Positions 7,383 through 14,909 of a DNA stretch of 20,190 nt are shown piece by piece. A program made the translations under genes and the position numbers. Each line of letters starts with the position of its first letter. Within the stretch, counting starts at the first letter, position 1. The notes below the pieces were generated by a model that ran no database searches, was not told where the DNA came from, and worked only from the letters and a program-made list of their open reading frames with translations. Source of the DNA: an uncultured Christensenellaceae bacterium (GTDB taxonomy: Bacteria; Bacillota; Clostridia; Christensenellales; Christensenellaceae); the NCBI GenBank assembly GCA_934373295.1, contig CAKROK010000041.1:1-20190 (forward strand), given 5' to 3'.

Positions 7383-8252
7383 ATGAAAAGACGCAGACCT
7401 CATGCGAAAAAATTCAACCCCAGGGTTTTGCTGGACAGGAAGTTCCTGCCTATATATTTGGGCGTGGCTGCCGTCGTGCTCGCGCTGGTGCTCGTTTTAA
7501 ACGCAGGTAAGAGCAAGCCCATAACCTCCGCAGAGGAGACGGCGTTCGCAGGTAAGGGTACGATAGACGTGGGCATAGTGACGGAAAATAACCCGCTCGC
7601 ATTTTCGGACGAAAAGGGTGATGTAAGCGGATATGACGTGGACGTGATGAATGAGCTTTTGACCCGCGCATATCCCGATAAAAAGATAGTCTATAAGCCG
7701 ATAGATTCTCAAATAGCGTCCTATGCGCTTAAAACGGGGGAGATCGACCTCGCGATAGGGCTGTATACAAAGGGCGTGACAAAGACGCAGGGCCTTGCGC
7801 TCACAAAGGGCTATTATACGGACGACGTGTATGCCTATGTCGCACAGGACTCCGAAATATCCGATCTAAACGAGCTCAGGAGCAAAAGAGTGCTCGTCAT
7901 GACGACGGAGATATCCCGTTCCGCGGTAAAGACACAGCTCGATACGATAGAGGGCGGGCTTGATATGATACCCTGCTCATCCTATGCGGACGCGATAAGC
8001 GAGGTGCAAAAGGGAAATGCGGACGCGATAATAGCGTCTGCGCAGATGATGAAGCTGCGGCAGGATGGCCTAAAAGCATTGCCCACGCGCGTGATAACGG
8101 CGGATTACTGCATACTCGCGTGGACGGATAACACGGACGTGACGTCCTATCTCAATAACTTCATCGCCGAGATAAAGGAGGACGGCACGTTGAGCACTCT
8201 TGAAAAGAGCTATGGAATATACATTGAGCCGCAGACTGAGGAGCAAAAGTGA
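7383..8252 (+). CDS. Membrane-anchored family-3 solute-binding protein
   Basis: 289 aa. A basic N-terminus (MKRRRPHAKK) is followed by one hydrophobic segment (about 23-41) with no lipobox cysteine, so it is probably a signal anchor. Residues about 58-280 match the SBP_bac_3 fold: a GTIDVGIVTENNPLAF-like first strand, SGYDVDVMNELL, GEIDLAIGLYT, and a second lobe around DLNELRSKRVLVM. Such proteins usually bind amino acids for ABC importers or act as sensor domains, but no permease or ATPase gene is adjacent. The stop overlaps the GTG start of the synthase gene (GTGA), so the two are coupled. The ribosome site is weak (GGAAGGG, 12 bases upstream). The ligand is unknown. Confidence 0.88.
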   Translation: MKRRRPHAKKFNPRVLLDRKFLPIYLGVAAVVLALVLVLNAGKSKPITSAEETAFAGKGTIDVGIVTENNPLAFSDEKGDVSGYDVDVMNELLTRAYPDKKIVYKPIDSQIASYALKTGEIDLAIGLYTKGVTKTQGLALTKGYYTDDVYAYVAQDSEISDLNELRSKRVLVMTTEISRSAVKTQLDTIEGGLDMIPCSSYADAISEVQKGNADAIIASAQMMKLRQDGLKALPTRVITADYCILAWTDNTDVTSYLNNFIAEIKEDGTLSTLEKSYGIYIEPQTEEQK

Positions 8253-10078
8253 GCGAAAAAATGCTTGAGAGGATAAATTGTCCGCAGGATATAAAAGGCC
8301 TCGGATATAAGGAGCTTGACGCGCTTTGCGCCGAAATGCGAAGTGAGATGATATCCGTCGTGAGCAAGAACGGCGGGCATTTGGCGTCCAATTTGGGCGC
8401 GGCGGAGCTGACAGTGGCGCTGCATAGGGTGCTAAACTGCCCGCATGACCGGCTGATATTTGACGTATCCCATCAATGCTATGCGCATAAGCTGCTCACG
8501 GGGAGATATTCTCGCTTTTCCACGCTAAGACAGCTTAACGGCATAAGCGGCTTCACGAACAGGCAGGAGAGCGTATACGACACGCTGACGGCGGGGCACA
8601 GCGGCCCCAGCCTGAGCGCGGCGGTGGGCATAGCGCAGGCAAAGAAGCTCATGGGCAGCGAGGATTATACCGTATGCGTCATAGGCGACGGCAGCTTCAC
8701 GAACGGCATGGTGTATGAGGCGCTAAACAACTGCGAGGATAAGGACTTAAAGCTCATAATCGTGTTAAATGACAACGAAATGAGCATCTCAAAAAACGTC
8801 GGCTCGCTGTCAACGTATTTTAGAAAGATACGCAGCACGAAGGGATACTTCTCCCTAAAGGCGGGGACAAAGGCGTTTTTATCGGGAATACCGCTCATAG
8901 GCGGCGGGCTTTTGAAGGTGGCTTCAGGGACGAAAAGCCTGTTAAAGCGCATATTCGTGCGCGCGAATTTCTTTGAATGTCTGGGGCTTGAGTATTTAGG
9001 TCCTGTCGACGGGCATGATATCCGTCAAATGGAGCTTGCGCTAAATGAGGCGAAGAGCAAAAAGCGGGTCACGCTGCTGCACGTGCTCACCAAAAAGGGC
9101 AAGGGATATGCGCCTGCGGAGCTCAGCCCCGAGCGCTTCCACGGCGTCGGCCCGTTCGATATATCCACGGGCAGGACGGTAAAGGGCAAAGAGTGTTTTT
9201 CCACGCATTTCGGCAAAACAATGGAAAAGCTGGCGGCGCAAGACGAGCATGTCTGCGCGGTGACGGCGGCGATGTGCGAGGGGACGGGACTTTCCGGCTT
9301 CAGGCGGGATTTCCCGGACAGATTTTTTGACGTGGGCATCGCGGAGGAGCACGCGCTCACGTTCAGCTCCGGTCTTTCGCTCGAGGGGTATAAGCCCGTG
9401 TGCGTGCTGTATTCGACGTTCTCCCAGCGCTGCTTTGACCAGCTCATGCACGACGTATCTCTGCAAAAGCTGCCCATGATAATCGCGCTCGACCGCGCGG
9501 GCATAGTCCCCTTTGACGGCGCGACGCATCAGGGCGTGTTTGACATACCTTTGTTTTCCATGCTGCCCGACGTCGAGATTTATTCCCCCGAGCGCTTCTT
9601 TGAGCTTGACGAGATATTAAAAAGAGCGGTGGAGGAATACCGCGGGATAAGGATAATAAGATACCCCAAGGGGGGCGACGCGCCCGCACGCAGCGAGACC
9701 GCGCTAAATACGCTCTGTTATTTCGGAGACGACGACCCCGAGCTTATAGCGGTGACCTACGGCAGGCTTACCGCGCGCGTGGAGGCGGCAGCGAGGCTGT
9801 GTAAAAGGCGCGTGCGCGTGATAAAGCTGACGCGGGTATATCCGCCCGATATTTGTGAAATAAGCCGCGTTATGGGCGATTTATCAGATGTGATAGTATT
9901 TGAGGAGGGCGCGCGGCGCGGCGGCGTGGGCGAACTGCTCGCGGCAAAGCTCCCCCAAAAAAACGTCCGCATACACGCGATAGACGGCTATCTGCCCCAT
10001 GGCGATTTGAATGGACTTTATGCTTTGGCGGGGTTTACGCCGGAGAAGATGGCTAAACAGATGGAAGAAATAATATAA
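8249..10078 (+). CDS. dxs: 1-deoxy-D-xylulose-5-phosphate synthase, divergent form
   Basis: 609 aa, close to the usual DXS length of about 620. The family condenses pyruvate and glyceraldehyde-3-phosphate with thiamine diphosphate, the first step of the MEP isoprenoid pathway and a source for thiamine and pyridoxal. Visible motifs are SHQCYAHKLLTGR (74-86), thiamine-diphosphate GDG (146-148) with LNDNEMSIS (173-181), GPVDGHD (251-257), HVLTKKGKGY (278-287), GIAEEHAL with the likely catalytic Glu366, and DRAGIVPFDGATHQG (415-429). Departures from the usual wording include DVSHQ for DVGHQ, HSGPS for HSSTS and AEEHA for AEQHA, suggesting a DXS-like paralogue clade. The GTG start overlaps the upstream stop by four bases, with GAGGAG at 8238-8243. 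A bidirectional hairpin follows the stop. Confidence 0.9.
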   Translation: MSEKMLERINCPQDIKGLGYKELDALCAEMRSEMISVVSKNGGHLASNLGAAELTVALHRVLNCPHDRLIFDVSHQCYAHKLLTGRYSRFSTLRQLNGISGFTNRQESVYDTLTAGHSGPSLSAAVGIAQAKKLMGSEDYTVCVIGDGSFTNGMVYEALNNCEDKDLKLIIVLNDNEMSISKNVGSLSTYFRKIRSTKGYFSLKAGTKAFLSGIPLIGGGLLKVASGTKSLLKRIFVRANFFECLGLEYLGPVDGHDIRQMELALNEAKSKKRVTLLHVLTKKGKGYAPAELSPERFHGVGPFDISTGRTVKGKECFSTHFGKTMEKLAAQDEHVCAVTAAMCEGTGLSGFRRDFPDRFFDVGIAEEHALTFSSGLSLEGYKPVCVLYSTFSQRCFDQLMHDVSLQKLPMIIALDRAGIVPFDGATHQGVFDIPLFSMLPDVEIYSPERFFELDEILKRAVEEYRGIRIIRYPKGGDAPARSETALNTLCYFGDDDPELIAVTYGRLTARVEAAARLCKRRVRVIKLTRVYPPDICEISRVMGDLSDVIVFEEGARRGGVGELLAAKLPQKNVRIHAIDGYLPHGDLNGLYALAGFTPEKMAKQMEEII

Positions 10079-10082
10079 TATG

Positions 10083-10125
10083 AAAAAACAACTCCCCATT
10101 CATGTGGATGGGGAGTTGTCTTTAA
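10083..10125. terminator. Hairpin between convergent genes, best as a minus-strand terminator
   Basis: ACAACTCCCCAT (10088-10099) pairs perfectly with ATGGGGAGTTGT (10108-10119). On the minus strand it is followed by six T (10088-10083), a good terminator for the zinc-ribbon gene. On the plus strand it is followed only by CTTT, so termination of the synthase transcript may be weaker. Confidence 0.85.
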
Positions 10126-10130
10126 AAAAA

Positions 10131-11294
10131 TTACTGTCCGAGCTTGGCGAGTTTTTCCGCCACTCTTGTTTGAACTTTAATATAATATTTAAGCTCGGCG
10201 TCGTTCATATCCTTGCTCTCCCATTTTTCAAACTTTTCCATCGCATCCGCGTATTTCTCCATGTGTTTTGAATAATCGGAGAGAGTGCTCAAATCATTGG
10301 GATTTTCATAATACTTGTTCATAAAGGCGATGTATTCATCCATCGCGGCTTCATATGCGTCCATTGCTTCTTTAAAGTCGCTTCTCATCCCGTCGACACT
10401 TTCGCCTTCGTTATCTTTTGAGGGAGATGCCTCGGGGGACGCAGCGGCAGACGGCTCGGGCGTTTCATCAGGGATAAGCTCATCCTCCTTCGCATAGCTT
10501 ATGTCTATCGTCATTATGTTGTTTCCCTCATAGCGTATATAGACGTAATATCCGTTTTCATTATATGCCTGAAAATACGATTCCCCCTTATCGTAGTCGA
10601 CCGCAAAGCCCGCGGAATAGCAATCCTCGACGTATTTATCGTAATCCGCCTTGCTCGTTTCACCTATATAGACGTAAAAGCCCTTTTCGTTTTCATAGGA
10701 AAATTTTCCTTTTAAGGATTTTGGGGCGGGGAGCTGCTTTCCCGTTTCGCCCGCCGGCCATGAAATTGTTTGAAAATCCATAGGCGCCTTTAAAGAAACG
10801 GTGAGTGAATCGATGTGGAGCAGGTCTAAATAGTATCCGTCGGAATTGTATGCGGTATATGAGCTTTCGCTCTTATCGGCGTCTATCGTAAAGCCCGTTT
10901 CTATGCATTTGTCAACATACTCCCTATAATCATCATCCGATACGTTCTTATAGCTTATCCAAAGCTCATCATACGTATTTGTCATGACGGTATCAACCTT
11001 GAATTTCGGATCGGGTATTATATCGTGCAATTCGATTTTATCCCATTCGCCGCTGTCGGATGAGACGCCGTTGCCCGCGCTGACGCATATTCCTATAACC
11101 ACCCCTGTTATCACGACCGCAGCGATGAGAATGACCCGCCATTTTAGAAAAAAGGGCTTCTTCTTTTGCGGATTTGCCTGAGCCTGCGCGTGGCCGCCCG
11201 CCGTGGGACATTTGCATGGGCTCTCCTGTACCCTTGTTCCGCATTGGGGGCAGAATTTGCCCTCGAACTGCGCTCCGCACTGTTTGCATTTCAT
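10131..11294 (-). CDS. Zinc-ribbon membrane-anchored protein with two repeated extracellular modules
   Basis: 387 aa from the ATG at 11294, chosen because AAAAGGAG (11312-11305) precedes it and the protein then begins with a zinc ribbon (MKCKQCGAQFEGKFCPQCG, two CxxC pairs). The ORF is open to 11348 but that start has no ribosome site and lies beside an operator. One membrane segment follows (about 57-77, after KKKPFFLKW). The outer part holds two similar modules, each with a Y-V-C-AGF/TGF-YD/AD-K-ES-YNxNGYY pattern (about 140-185 and 215-260). This resembles the family I know as DUF6591. A low-complexity Pro/Ser/Ala stretch and a charged helical C-terminus follow. Function unknown. It is divergent from an XRE regulator with shared dyads, so probably under its control. 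Confidence 0.8.
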   Translation of the reverse strand: MKCKQCGAQFEGKFCPQCGTRVQESPCKCPTAGGHAQAQANPQKKKPFFLKWRVILIAAVVITGVVIGICVSAGNGVSSDSGEWDKIELHDIIPDPKFKVDTVMTNTYDELWISYKNVSDDDYREYVDKCIETGFTIDADKSESSYTAYNSDGYYLDLLHIDSLTVSLKAPMDFQTISWPAGETGKQLPAPKSLKGKFSYENEKGFYVYIGETSKADYDKYVEDCYSAGFAVDYDKGESYFQAYNENGYYVYIRYEGNNIMTIDISYAKEDELIPDETPEPSAAASPEASPSKDNEGESVDGMRSDFKEAMDAYEAAMDEYIAFMNKYYENPNDLSTLSDYSKHMEKYADAMEKFEKWESKDMNDAELKYYIKVQTRVAEKLAKLGQ

Positions 11295-11348
11295 TTTTGT
11301 TTTCTCCTTTTCTGATAAATAGGACGATAAAAACGTCCCGATAATCAT

Positions 11349-11377
11349 ATTTCAGTAAAGATATTTACTAAAGTCAA
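11349..11377 (-). promoter_or_regulatory. Candidate promoter of the zinc-ribbon gene
   Basis: On the minus strand TTGACT (11377-11372) is separated by 17 bases from TGAAAT (11354-11349). The left operator-like dyad (11354-11369) fills the spacer, so a bound repressor would block polymerase. Confidence 0.5.
11354..11369. promoter_or_regulatory. Operator-like dyad 1
   Basis: AGTAAA-GATA-TTTACT, a perfect 6-bp inverted repeat around 4 bases. It has the same arms and spacing as the dyad at 11379. It lies between divergent genes, one of which encodes an XRE-type DNA-binding protein. Confidence 0.65.
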
Positions 11378-11378
11378 C

Positions 11379-11394
11379 AGTAAACATCTTTACT
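11379..11394. promoter_or_regulatory. Operator-like dyad 2
   Basis: AGTAAA-CATC-TTTACT. The arms are identical to dyad 1 and only the central four bases differ. The dyads start 25 bp apart. This one overlaps the likely promoter region of the regulator gene (for example TACTAT at 11391-11396 as a weak -10). Confidence 0.65.
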
Positions 11395-11426
11395 ATTCTA
11401 AAATGGAGAAAAAAAGGAAAGCGATT

Positions 11427-11702
11427 ATGAAAACGTATTACGAGCGAATCAGAGGACTTCGGGAGGACAATGACATGACCCAGCAGGAGGTCGCGGATAT
11501 ATTGGGGACGTCCCAGACGATGTATGCCCGATATGAAAGGGGCGCGAACGAGCTGCCCATAAGGCATCTTAAAGCGCTGTGCGAGCTTTATAACATATCC
11601 GCCGACTATATTTTGGGCATAAGCGCGGACGATACCCATGAGCGCGGGAGGGTGCCGATGAAAAAATGCGGGGATCAACGAAAATCACCAAATAGCCCCT
11701 GA
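11427..11702 (+). CDS. XRE/Cro-C1-type transcriptional regulator
   Basis: 91 aa from ATG 11427. An in-frame ATG at 11403 exists, but AAAGGAAA (about 11414-11420) is correctly spaced for 11427. Residues about 5-58 form a classic HTH_3 domain: IRGLREDNDMTQQEVADILG, then SQTMYARYERGANELP and a LxALCELYNISADYILG end. The last 30 residues are basic and probably disordered. The single-domain, small size is typical of repressors that act on their own promoter. Two identical-armed dyads lie immediately upstream and also overlap the promoter of the divergent zinc-ribbon gene, which supports autoregulation and control of that gene. The effector is unknown. Confidence 0.87.
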   Translation: MKTYYERIRGLREDNDMTQQEVADILGTSQTMYARYERGANELPIRHLKALCELYNISADYILGISADDTHERGRVPMKKCGDQRKSPNSP

Positions 11703-11737
11703 AAATCGATATGATTTATACTATAACGGCGGGGGAT

Positions 11738-11765
11738 AAAAAAACAGCGCAATATTCTGCGCTGT
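11738..11765 (-). terminator. Terminator of the lipid operon
   Basis: ACAGCGCA (11744-11751) pairs with TGCGCTGT (11758-11765). On the minus strand the stem is followed by seven T (11744-11738), shortly after the phosphatase stop at 11781. On plus it has no T-run, so it is unlikely to end the regulator transcript. Confidence 0.85.
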
Positions 11766-11780
11766 CGTATGTGTCGGTCG

Positions 11781-12560
11781 TTATGTGAGATAAATGCTCC
11801 GAAGCCGCGCTATGCCCTCGTCCGTTATGCCGAGCGCGTCGTGCAAAAAGCCGGAAGTTCCGCCGTAATGCGCGTCGATCTCCTCAAATGCGGCGGAGAG
11901 ATAGTCCGTGCGCGCGGTGAGAAAGCTGTTCAACGCTTTAGACATGTGTACGTTCAGCTTTATGAGCGTCACGCCTATGAATATGAGTGCGTTTTTAAGG
12001 CGGGTCGCGCGGTTAAGGCGCATGTAGTCCTTTAAAATTGTCTCGCGAGCCGCGCCCAGCGCCATGAGTATTATAGCGCTTGCGACGCCCGTGCGGTCCT
12101 TGCCCTGCGTGCAGTGCCACAAGACCGCTCCGTCGTCATCCTTTTGCAGCAGCCTTAAAAGCTCGCCGTATGCCTTTAAGCAGTTGGGGTCGGTGACGAG
12201 AGTGCGGTACATCCTGCGCATATGCTCGGCCGCGCCGCCCTCCTCGTTCATTATGCGCACGAGTATCTCAAGGCGGTTATGCCTGTTTATGGACGGGTTC
12301 TGCTCGTCATCGAGCGGCGCAAAGCGGTGATATTCCATCCCGCCCGCGATTATATCCGGCTTTTCCGCGACCTCGGAATCGCTTCTCAGGTCGACCACGT
12401 GCTCGATGCCGAACGCCTTTAACAGCTTGGCGGGCGCCTTGCCCTTGAGCTTGGCTAAATGCGAGCTGCGGTAGAGCCTGCCGTAGACGACCTTTTTACC
12501 GTCGGCGCACTCTATCCCGCCCAGATCTCTTAAAATGAAAAGTCCTCTCGGTTTTCTCAA
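11781..12560 (-). CDS. CX5R protein-tyrosine/phosphoinositide-type phosphatase (Y_phosphatase3 family)
   Basis: 259 aa from a TTG start at 12560 with AAAGGA upstream; no better start is visible. The family's N-terminal RDLGG is at 11-15, and the P-loop is HCTQGKDRTG (149-158) with nucleophile Cys150 and Arg156. The DLRSDSE segment (58-64) matches the conserved first part of the domain. Lys and Asp in the P-loop (HCxxGKDRTG) are shared with bacterial enzymes such as Listeria LipA and mycobacterial PtpB, which act on phosphoinositides as well as phosphotyrosine. It is the last gene of an operon with a lysophosphatidate-type acyltransferase and a lipid kinase. A phospholipid or lipid-phosphate substrate is therefore a reasonable inference; a protein substrate remains possible. 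There is no signal peptide, so it is cytosolic. Confidence 0.87.
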   Translation of the reverse strand: MRKPRGLFILRDLGGIECADGKKVVYGRLYRSSHLAKLKGKAPAKLLKAFGIEHVVDLRSDSEVAEKPDIIAGGMEYHRFAPLDDEQNPSINRHNRLEILVRIMNEEGGAAEHMRRMYRTLVTDPNCLKAYGELLRLLQKDDDGAVLWHCTQGKDRTGVASAIILMALGAARETILKDYMRLNRATRLKNALIFIGVTLIKLNVHMSKALNSFLTARTDYLSAAFEEIDAHYGGTSGFLHDALGITDEGIARLRSIYLT

Positions 12561-12594
12561 AACTCGAAATTTTTCCTTTCAGATATTTTCTTTA

Positions 12595-13455
12595 TTATCG
12601 GACGCTTTTAGCACTATAAGATGTAACGCCGACTATCGTCTCGCCGTCTATCTGGAGCGCGGTCGGGTTATCAAACGTCACGCTGATCTCTTTTCCCGTT
12701 AATACCTCCACCATCTCCGTATGCTCGACGTGCTTTCCCTTGAATATGTTGGGGAAAACCATGAGCGTCTTTAGCTTGCCCGAGCCGTACATTATGACCA
12801 CGCTCAGCTTGCCGTCCGAATTCAGCCTGTCCTGCTCGGGCGCGACCATCATGCCGCCGCCGTAGAATCGGCCGTTCATAGTGGGCGCGAGCCATACCTT
12901 ATTATATTTATGCTCAACTCCGTCCACAATTATAGTTGCGTTTACGGGCTTATAGTGGAAAAGCAGTCCCTTTATCGCGATGGAGGTGTAGTTTATATCC
13001 TTTGAGCTGTCGGATGCGCGCATGGCGTCGCCCACCTCACAGCAATAGCCGTCGATGCCATAGCCTATGCCGTTTAAAAAGCGGTAGGACTTATCATTGA
13101 CGGTAACTACGGGCAGGTTTTCAAGATACTCGTTCATGTGGACGAGCTTGCCCTTCGTCTTATCCGCGACGTCAGCCATGAAGTCGTTGCCCGAGCCGCA
13201 GGGATAGTAGTATAAGTCCCTCTCGGGGGTCGCGCCGTCGAGGTCGTTTATCAGCCTGTTTAAAGTGCCGTCGCCGCCCGCGATTACCACCTTTTCGTTC
13301 TCATCAGCGCCGTTTAAAAACGCGAGGATGTCGTCAATTTTGGTTATATCCTCAAAGACGCTGTCGCCGTCAAGCTGTGCGCAAAGCTCCCTTGCCTTAT
13401 CAAGCCCCGCGTTGTTGCATGCGAGCGGGTTGTATAACACTCTGTACTTATCCAT
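12595..13455 (-). CDS. Diacylglycerol/lipid kinase family protein
   Basis: 286 aa, the usual length for the DagK/YegS/LCB5 catalytic family. It starts with YRVLYNPLA. The nucleotide-binding GGDGT is at 60-64 (AGGDGTLNRLINDL) and the second motif PCGSGND at 85-91. The C-terminal half carries the beta-sandwich with GFYGGGM-type wording (GRFYGGGMMVAPE) and ends in QIDGE-like sequence. The family phosphorylates diacylglycerol or related lipids with ATP at the inner membrane face. Its start follows AAGGAG. It lies 28 bp after the acyltransferase and 34 bp before the phosphatase. The precise lipid cannot be told from sequence. Confidence 0.9.
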   Translation of the reverse strand: MDKYRVLYNPLACNNAGLDKARELCAQLDGDSVFEDITKIDDILAFLNGADENEKVVIAGGDGTLNRLINDLDGATPERDLYYYPCGSGNDFMADVADKTKGKLVHMNEYLENLPVVTVNDKSYRFLNGIGYGIDGYCCEVGDAMRASDSSKDINYTSIAIKGLLFHYKPVNATIIVDGVEHKYNKVWLAPTMNGRFYGGGMMVAPEQDRLNSDGKLSVVIMYGSGKLKTLMVFPNIFKGKHVEHTEMVEVLTGKEISVTFDNPTALQIDGETIVGVTSYSAKSVR

Positions 13456-13483
13456 TATAAAACTCCTTATAAATTAAATATTA

Positions 13484-14251
13484 TTACAGTACCGACGCCT
13501 TTTCGTCGGTTAAAATTACGTTTTCATCGATGCCCAGCGCGCCTGCCATGTCCTCTCTCGCGCGGGCGGATATATCGGCGCGGCGGTGAGACATGACGTA
13601 CTGCGCGTCCATCACGTCCACTATTTTAAGCGTGACTATCGTTTTATGCAGTGGGAAATTACGCTTTATATCCTCCGTTCCGTCTATCGCCGCGACCACG
13701 ACGGGCACGCCCGCCTCCTGCGCGACCATGAACACGCCCGAGTGAAAGGGCAGCAGGCCCTCGCAGTCAATGTTTCTCGTGCCCTCGGGGTATATCGCGA
13801 CGGAGACCTTGTCCGCCTTAATCAGATCGGCGGCGTGGTTAAATGTCTCAAGAGAGTGGCGCGCGCTGGATCTGTCAATGGGCATGAAGCAGCAGCGGCG
13901 AATCAGCCTGCCGAACACAGGAACCTTGAAGTTCTCCGGCTTTGAGACAAACGCGAGGTCGTGCTTTCTCAATTTTAGCCAGGTGACGATGGGGTCGAAT
14001 TTTGAGCGGTGGTTGCATACGAACAAAAAGCGTCCTTCGGGGAGCATGTCCGCGCCCTCGACGTTCACCTTTACGCCACATATGAACATGCCCGCGGCGG
14101 TGGCGATGTTGAGAACAGTCCTATAAAAGCGGCTGTTCTCGGGATAGGTCTTTTTCGGATCAACGCACAGGGCGCATATCACGAGGAAGAGTATGAACGC
14201 GGCGACGCATATCGCGGCCGCAAGCAGTGACCAGAGCAAAAATTTAAGCAT
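13484..14251 (-). CDS. plsC: 1-acyl-sn-glycerol-3-phosphate acyltransferase (PlsC family)
   Basis: 255 aa. An N-terminal membrane anchor (about 3-28) is followed by the acyltransferase blocks: NHRSKFD (80-86, the catalytic HX4D), FMPIDR (122-127), YPEGTRN (154-160) and a later VPVVVAAIDGT. The family transfers an acyl chain to lysophosphatidic acid, making phosphatidic acid. It heads a three-gene operon with a lipid kinase and a CX5R phosphatase. The ribosome site AAGGA (about 14266-14262) is 10-12 bases upstream of the ATG. A long hairpin (14276-14325) ends just before it in the leader and could affect initiation. Confidence 0.9.
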   Translation of the reverse strand: MLKFLLWSLLAAAICVAAFILFLVICALCVDPKKTYPENSRFYRTVLNIATAAGMFICGVKVNVEGADMLPEGRFLFVCNHRSKFDPIVTWLKLRKHDLAFVSKPENFKVPVFGRLIRRCCFMPIDRSSARHSLETFNHAADLIKADKVSVAIYPEGTRNIDCEGLLPFHSGVFMVAQEAGVPVVVAAIDGTEDIKRNFPLHKTIVTLKIVDVMDAQYVMSHRRADISARAREDMAGALGIDENVILTDEKASVL

Positions 14252-14275
14252 GATAAAAATAATTCCTTGTTATTC

Positions 14276-14325
14276 CAGACTGCCTAAAATACCTGCCCTT
14301 TTCATCGGGCGGCTTAGACAGTCTG
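14276..14325 (-). promoter_or_regulatory. Leader hairpin upstream of the acyltransferase operon
   Basis: Positions 14276-14287 pair with 14314-14325, with one C-A mismatch on plus that becomes U-G in minus-strand RNA, giving a 12-bp stem. The stem continues inward through GCCC (14295-14298) and GGGC (14307-14310). It ends about 10 bases before the ribosome site of the acyltransferase gene. On the plus strand it is followed by T5, so a plus-directed terminator is the alternative, although no plus-strand gene precedes it. Confidence 0.5.
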
Positions 14326-14330
14326 TTTTT

Positions 14331-14516
14331 AGTACGGTTTTTAAAAAGCCGATCTTGAGAAATGCGCTGTTGCCTTAAAGATGGGCTTATATACAAACCG
14401 CAAAAACACTGTTATCCTAATTAAATATGATACCATTTTGACGGCGCGGTTGTCCATATTTTTTGTCGAAAAAGGGGGATCGGACTGTTATACAATTCTT
14501 TAAAAATGCACAATAA
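14331..14516. other. Intergenic spacer with no recognised gene
   Basis: AT-richer than its surroundings. I see no gene, ribosome site with a reading frame, or strong promoter. A TGTTATACAAT string at 14486-14496 resembles an extended -10 box directed into repeat copy 3, but has no matching -35, so I do not claim it. Confidence 0.5.
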
Positions 14517-14674
14517 AGGGGAGAGGTGCGCCCTGCGGGCGCAAGTAATATGTTAGAAGTAATAGTGAAGAAATAGGGGGAGGATGGTTTGTGCAATTGA
14601 GTTTAAAAGAGAAAATAGCCACGCAAATTGAAGTCATAGGTTGCTTTGCTAAAGCAAAGCTCCGTTATATATGC

Positions 14675-14819
14675 GCGCGGCGCAGCTTTCAAAAGCGAAA
14701 AGGCTTCCGCCTTTTCGCTTTTGAAAGTGTCCGCCGGTTGCCCCGCCCCCCACAGGGGGCGGGGCTAAGGGCGGGCTTAGTTTTTGCGCGCCGTTGGCGC
14801 GCAAAAACCTGCGCCGCGC
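14675..14819 (+). other. Cloverleaf of nested inverted repeats, copy 3
   Basis: The outer stem GCGCGGCGCAG (14675-14685) pairs with CTGCGCCGCGC (14809-14819). The hairpins are 14686-14704 with 14709-14727 (19 bp, perfect), 14740-14750 with 14755-14765 (11 bp core, outer part decayed), and 14780-14792 with 14796-14808 (13 bp, perfect). The last hairpin has different tip sequence from copy 1 yet stays fully paired. Confidence 0.9.
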
Positions 14820-14879
14820 CTCGTCGGCAAGCTCGTTTTTTAATCGAAGGGCAAGGGGGGTGGCTTGTGTATAATTCAT

Positions 14880-14909
14880 CTCTTTTGGCGGTTTGCCGCG
14901 CCAAAAGAG
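14880..14909 (+). other. Terminal hairpin of repeat copy 3
   Basis: CTCTTTTGGCG (14880-14890) pairs with CGCCAAAAGAG (14899-14909) around an 8-nt loop, as in copy 2. Confidence 0.75.

Noticed and set aside
14486..14496. Possible extended -10 promoter reading into repeat copy 3.
   Set aside because: No -35 box at suitable spacing, and the other copies have nothing equivalent at this place.
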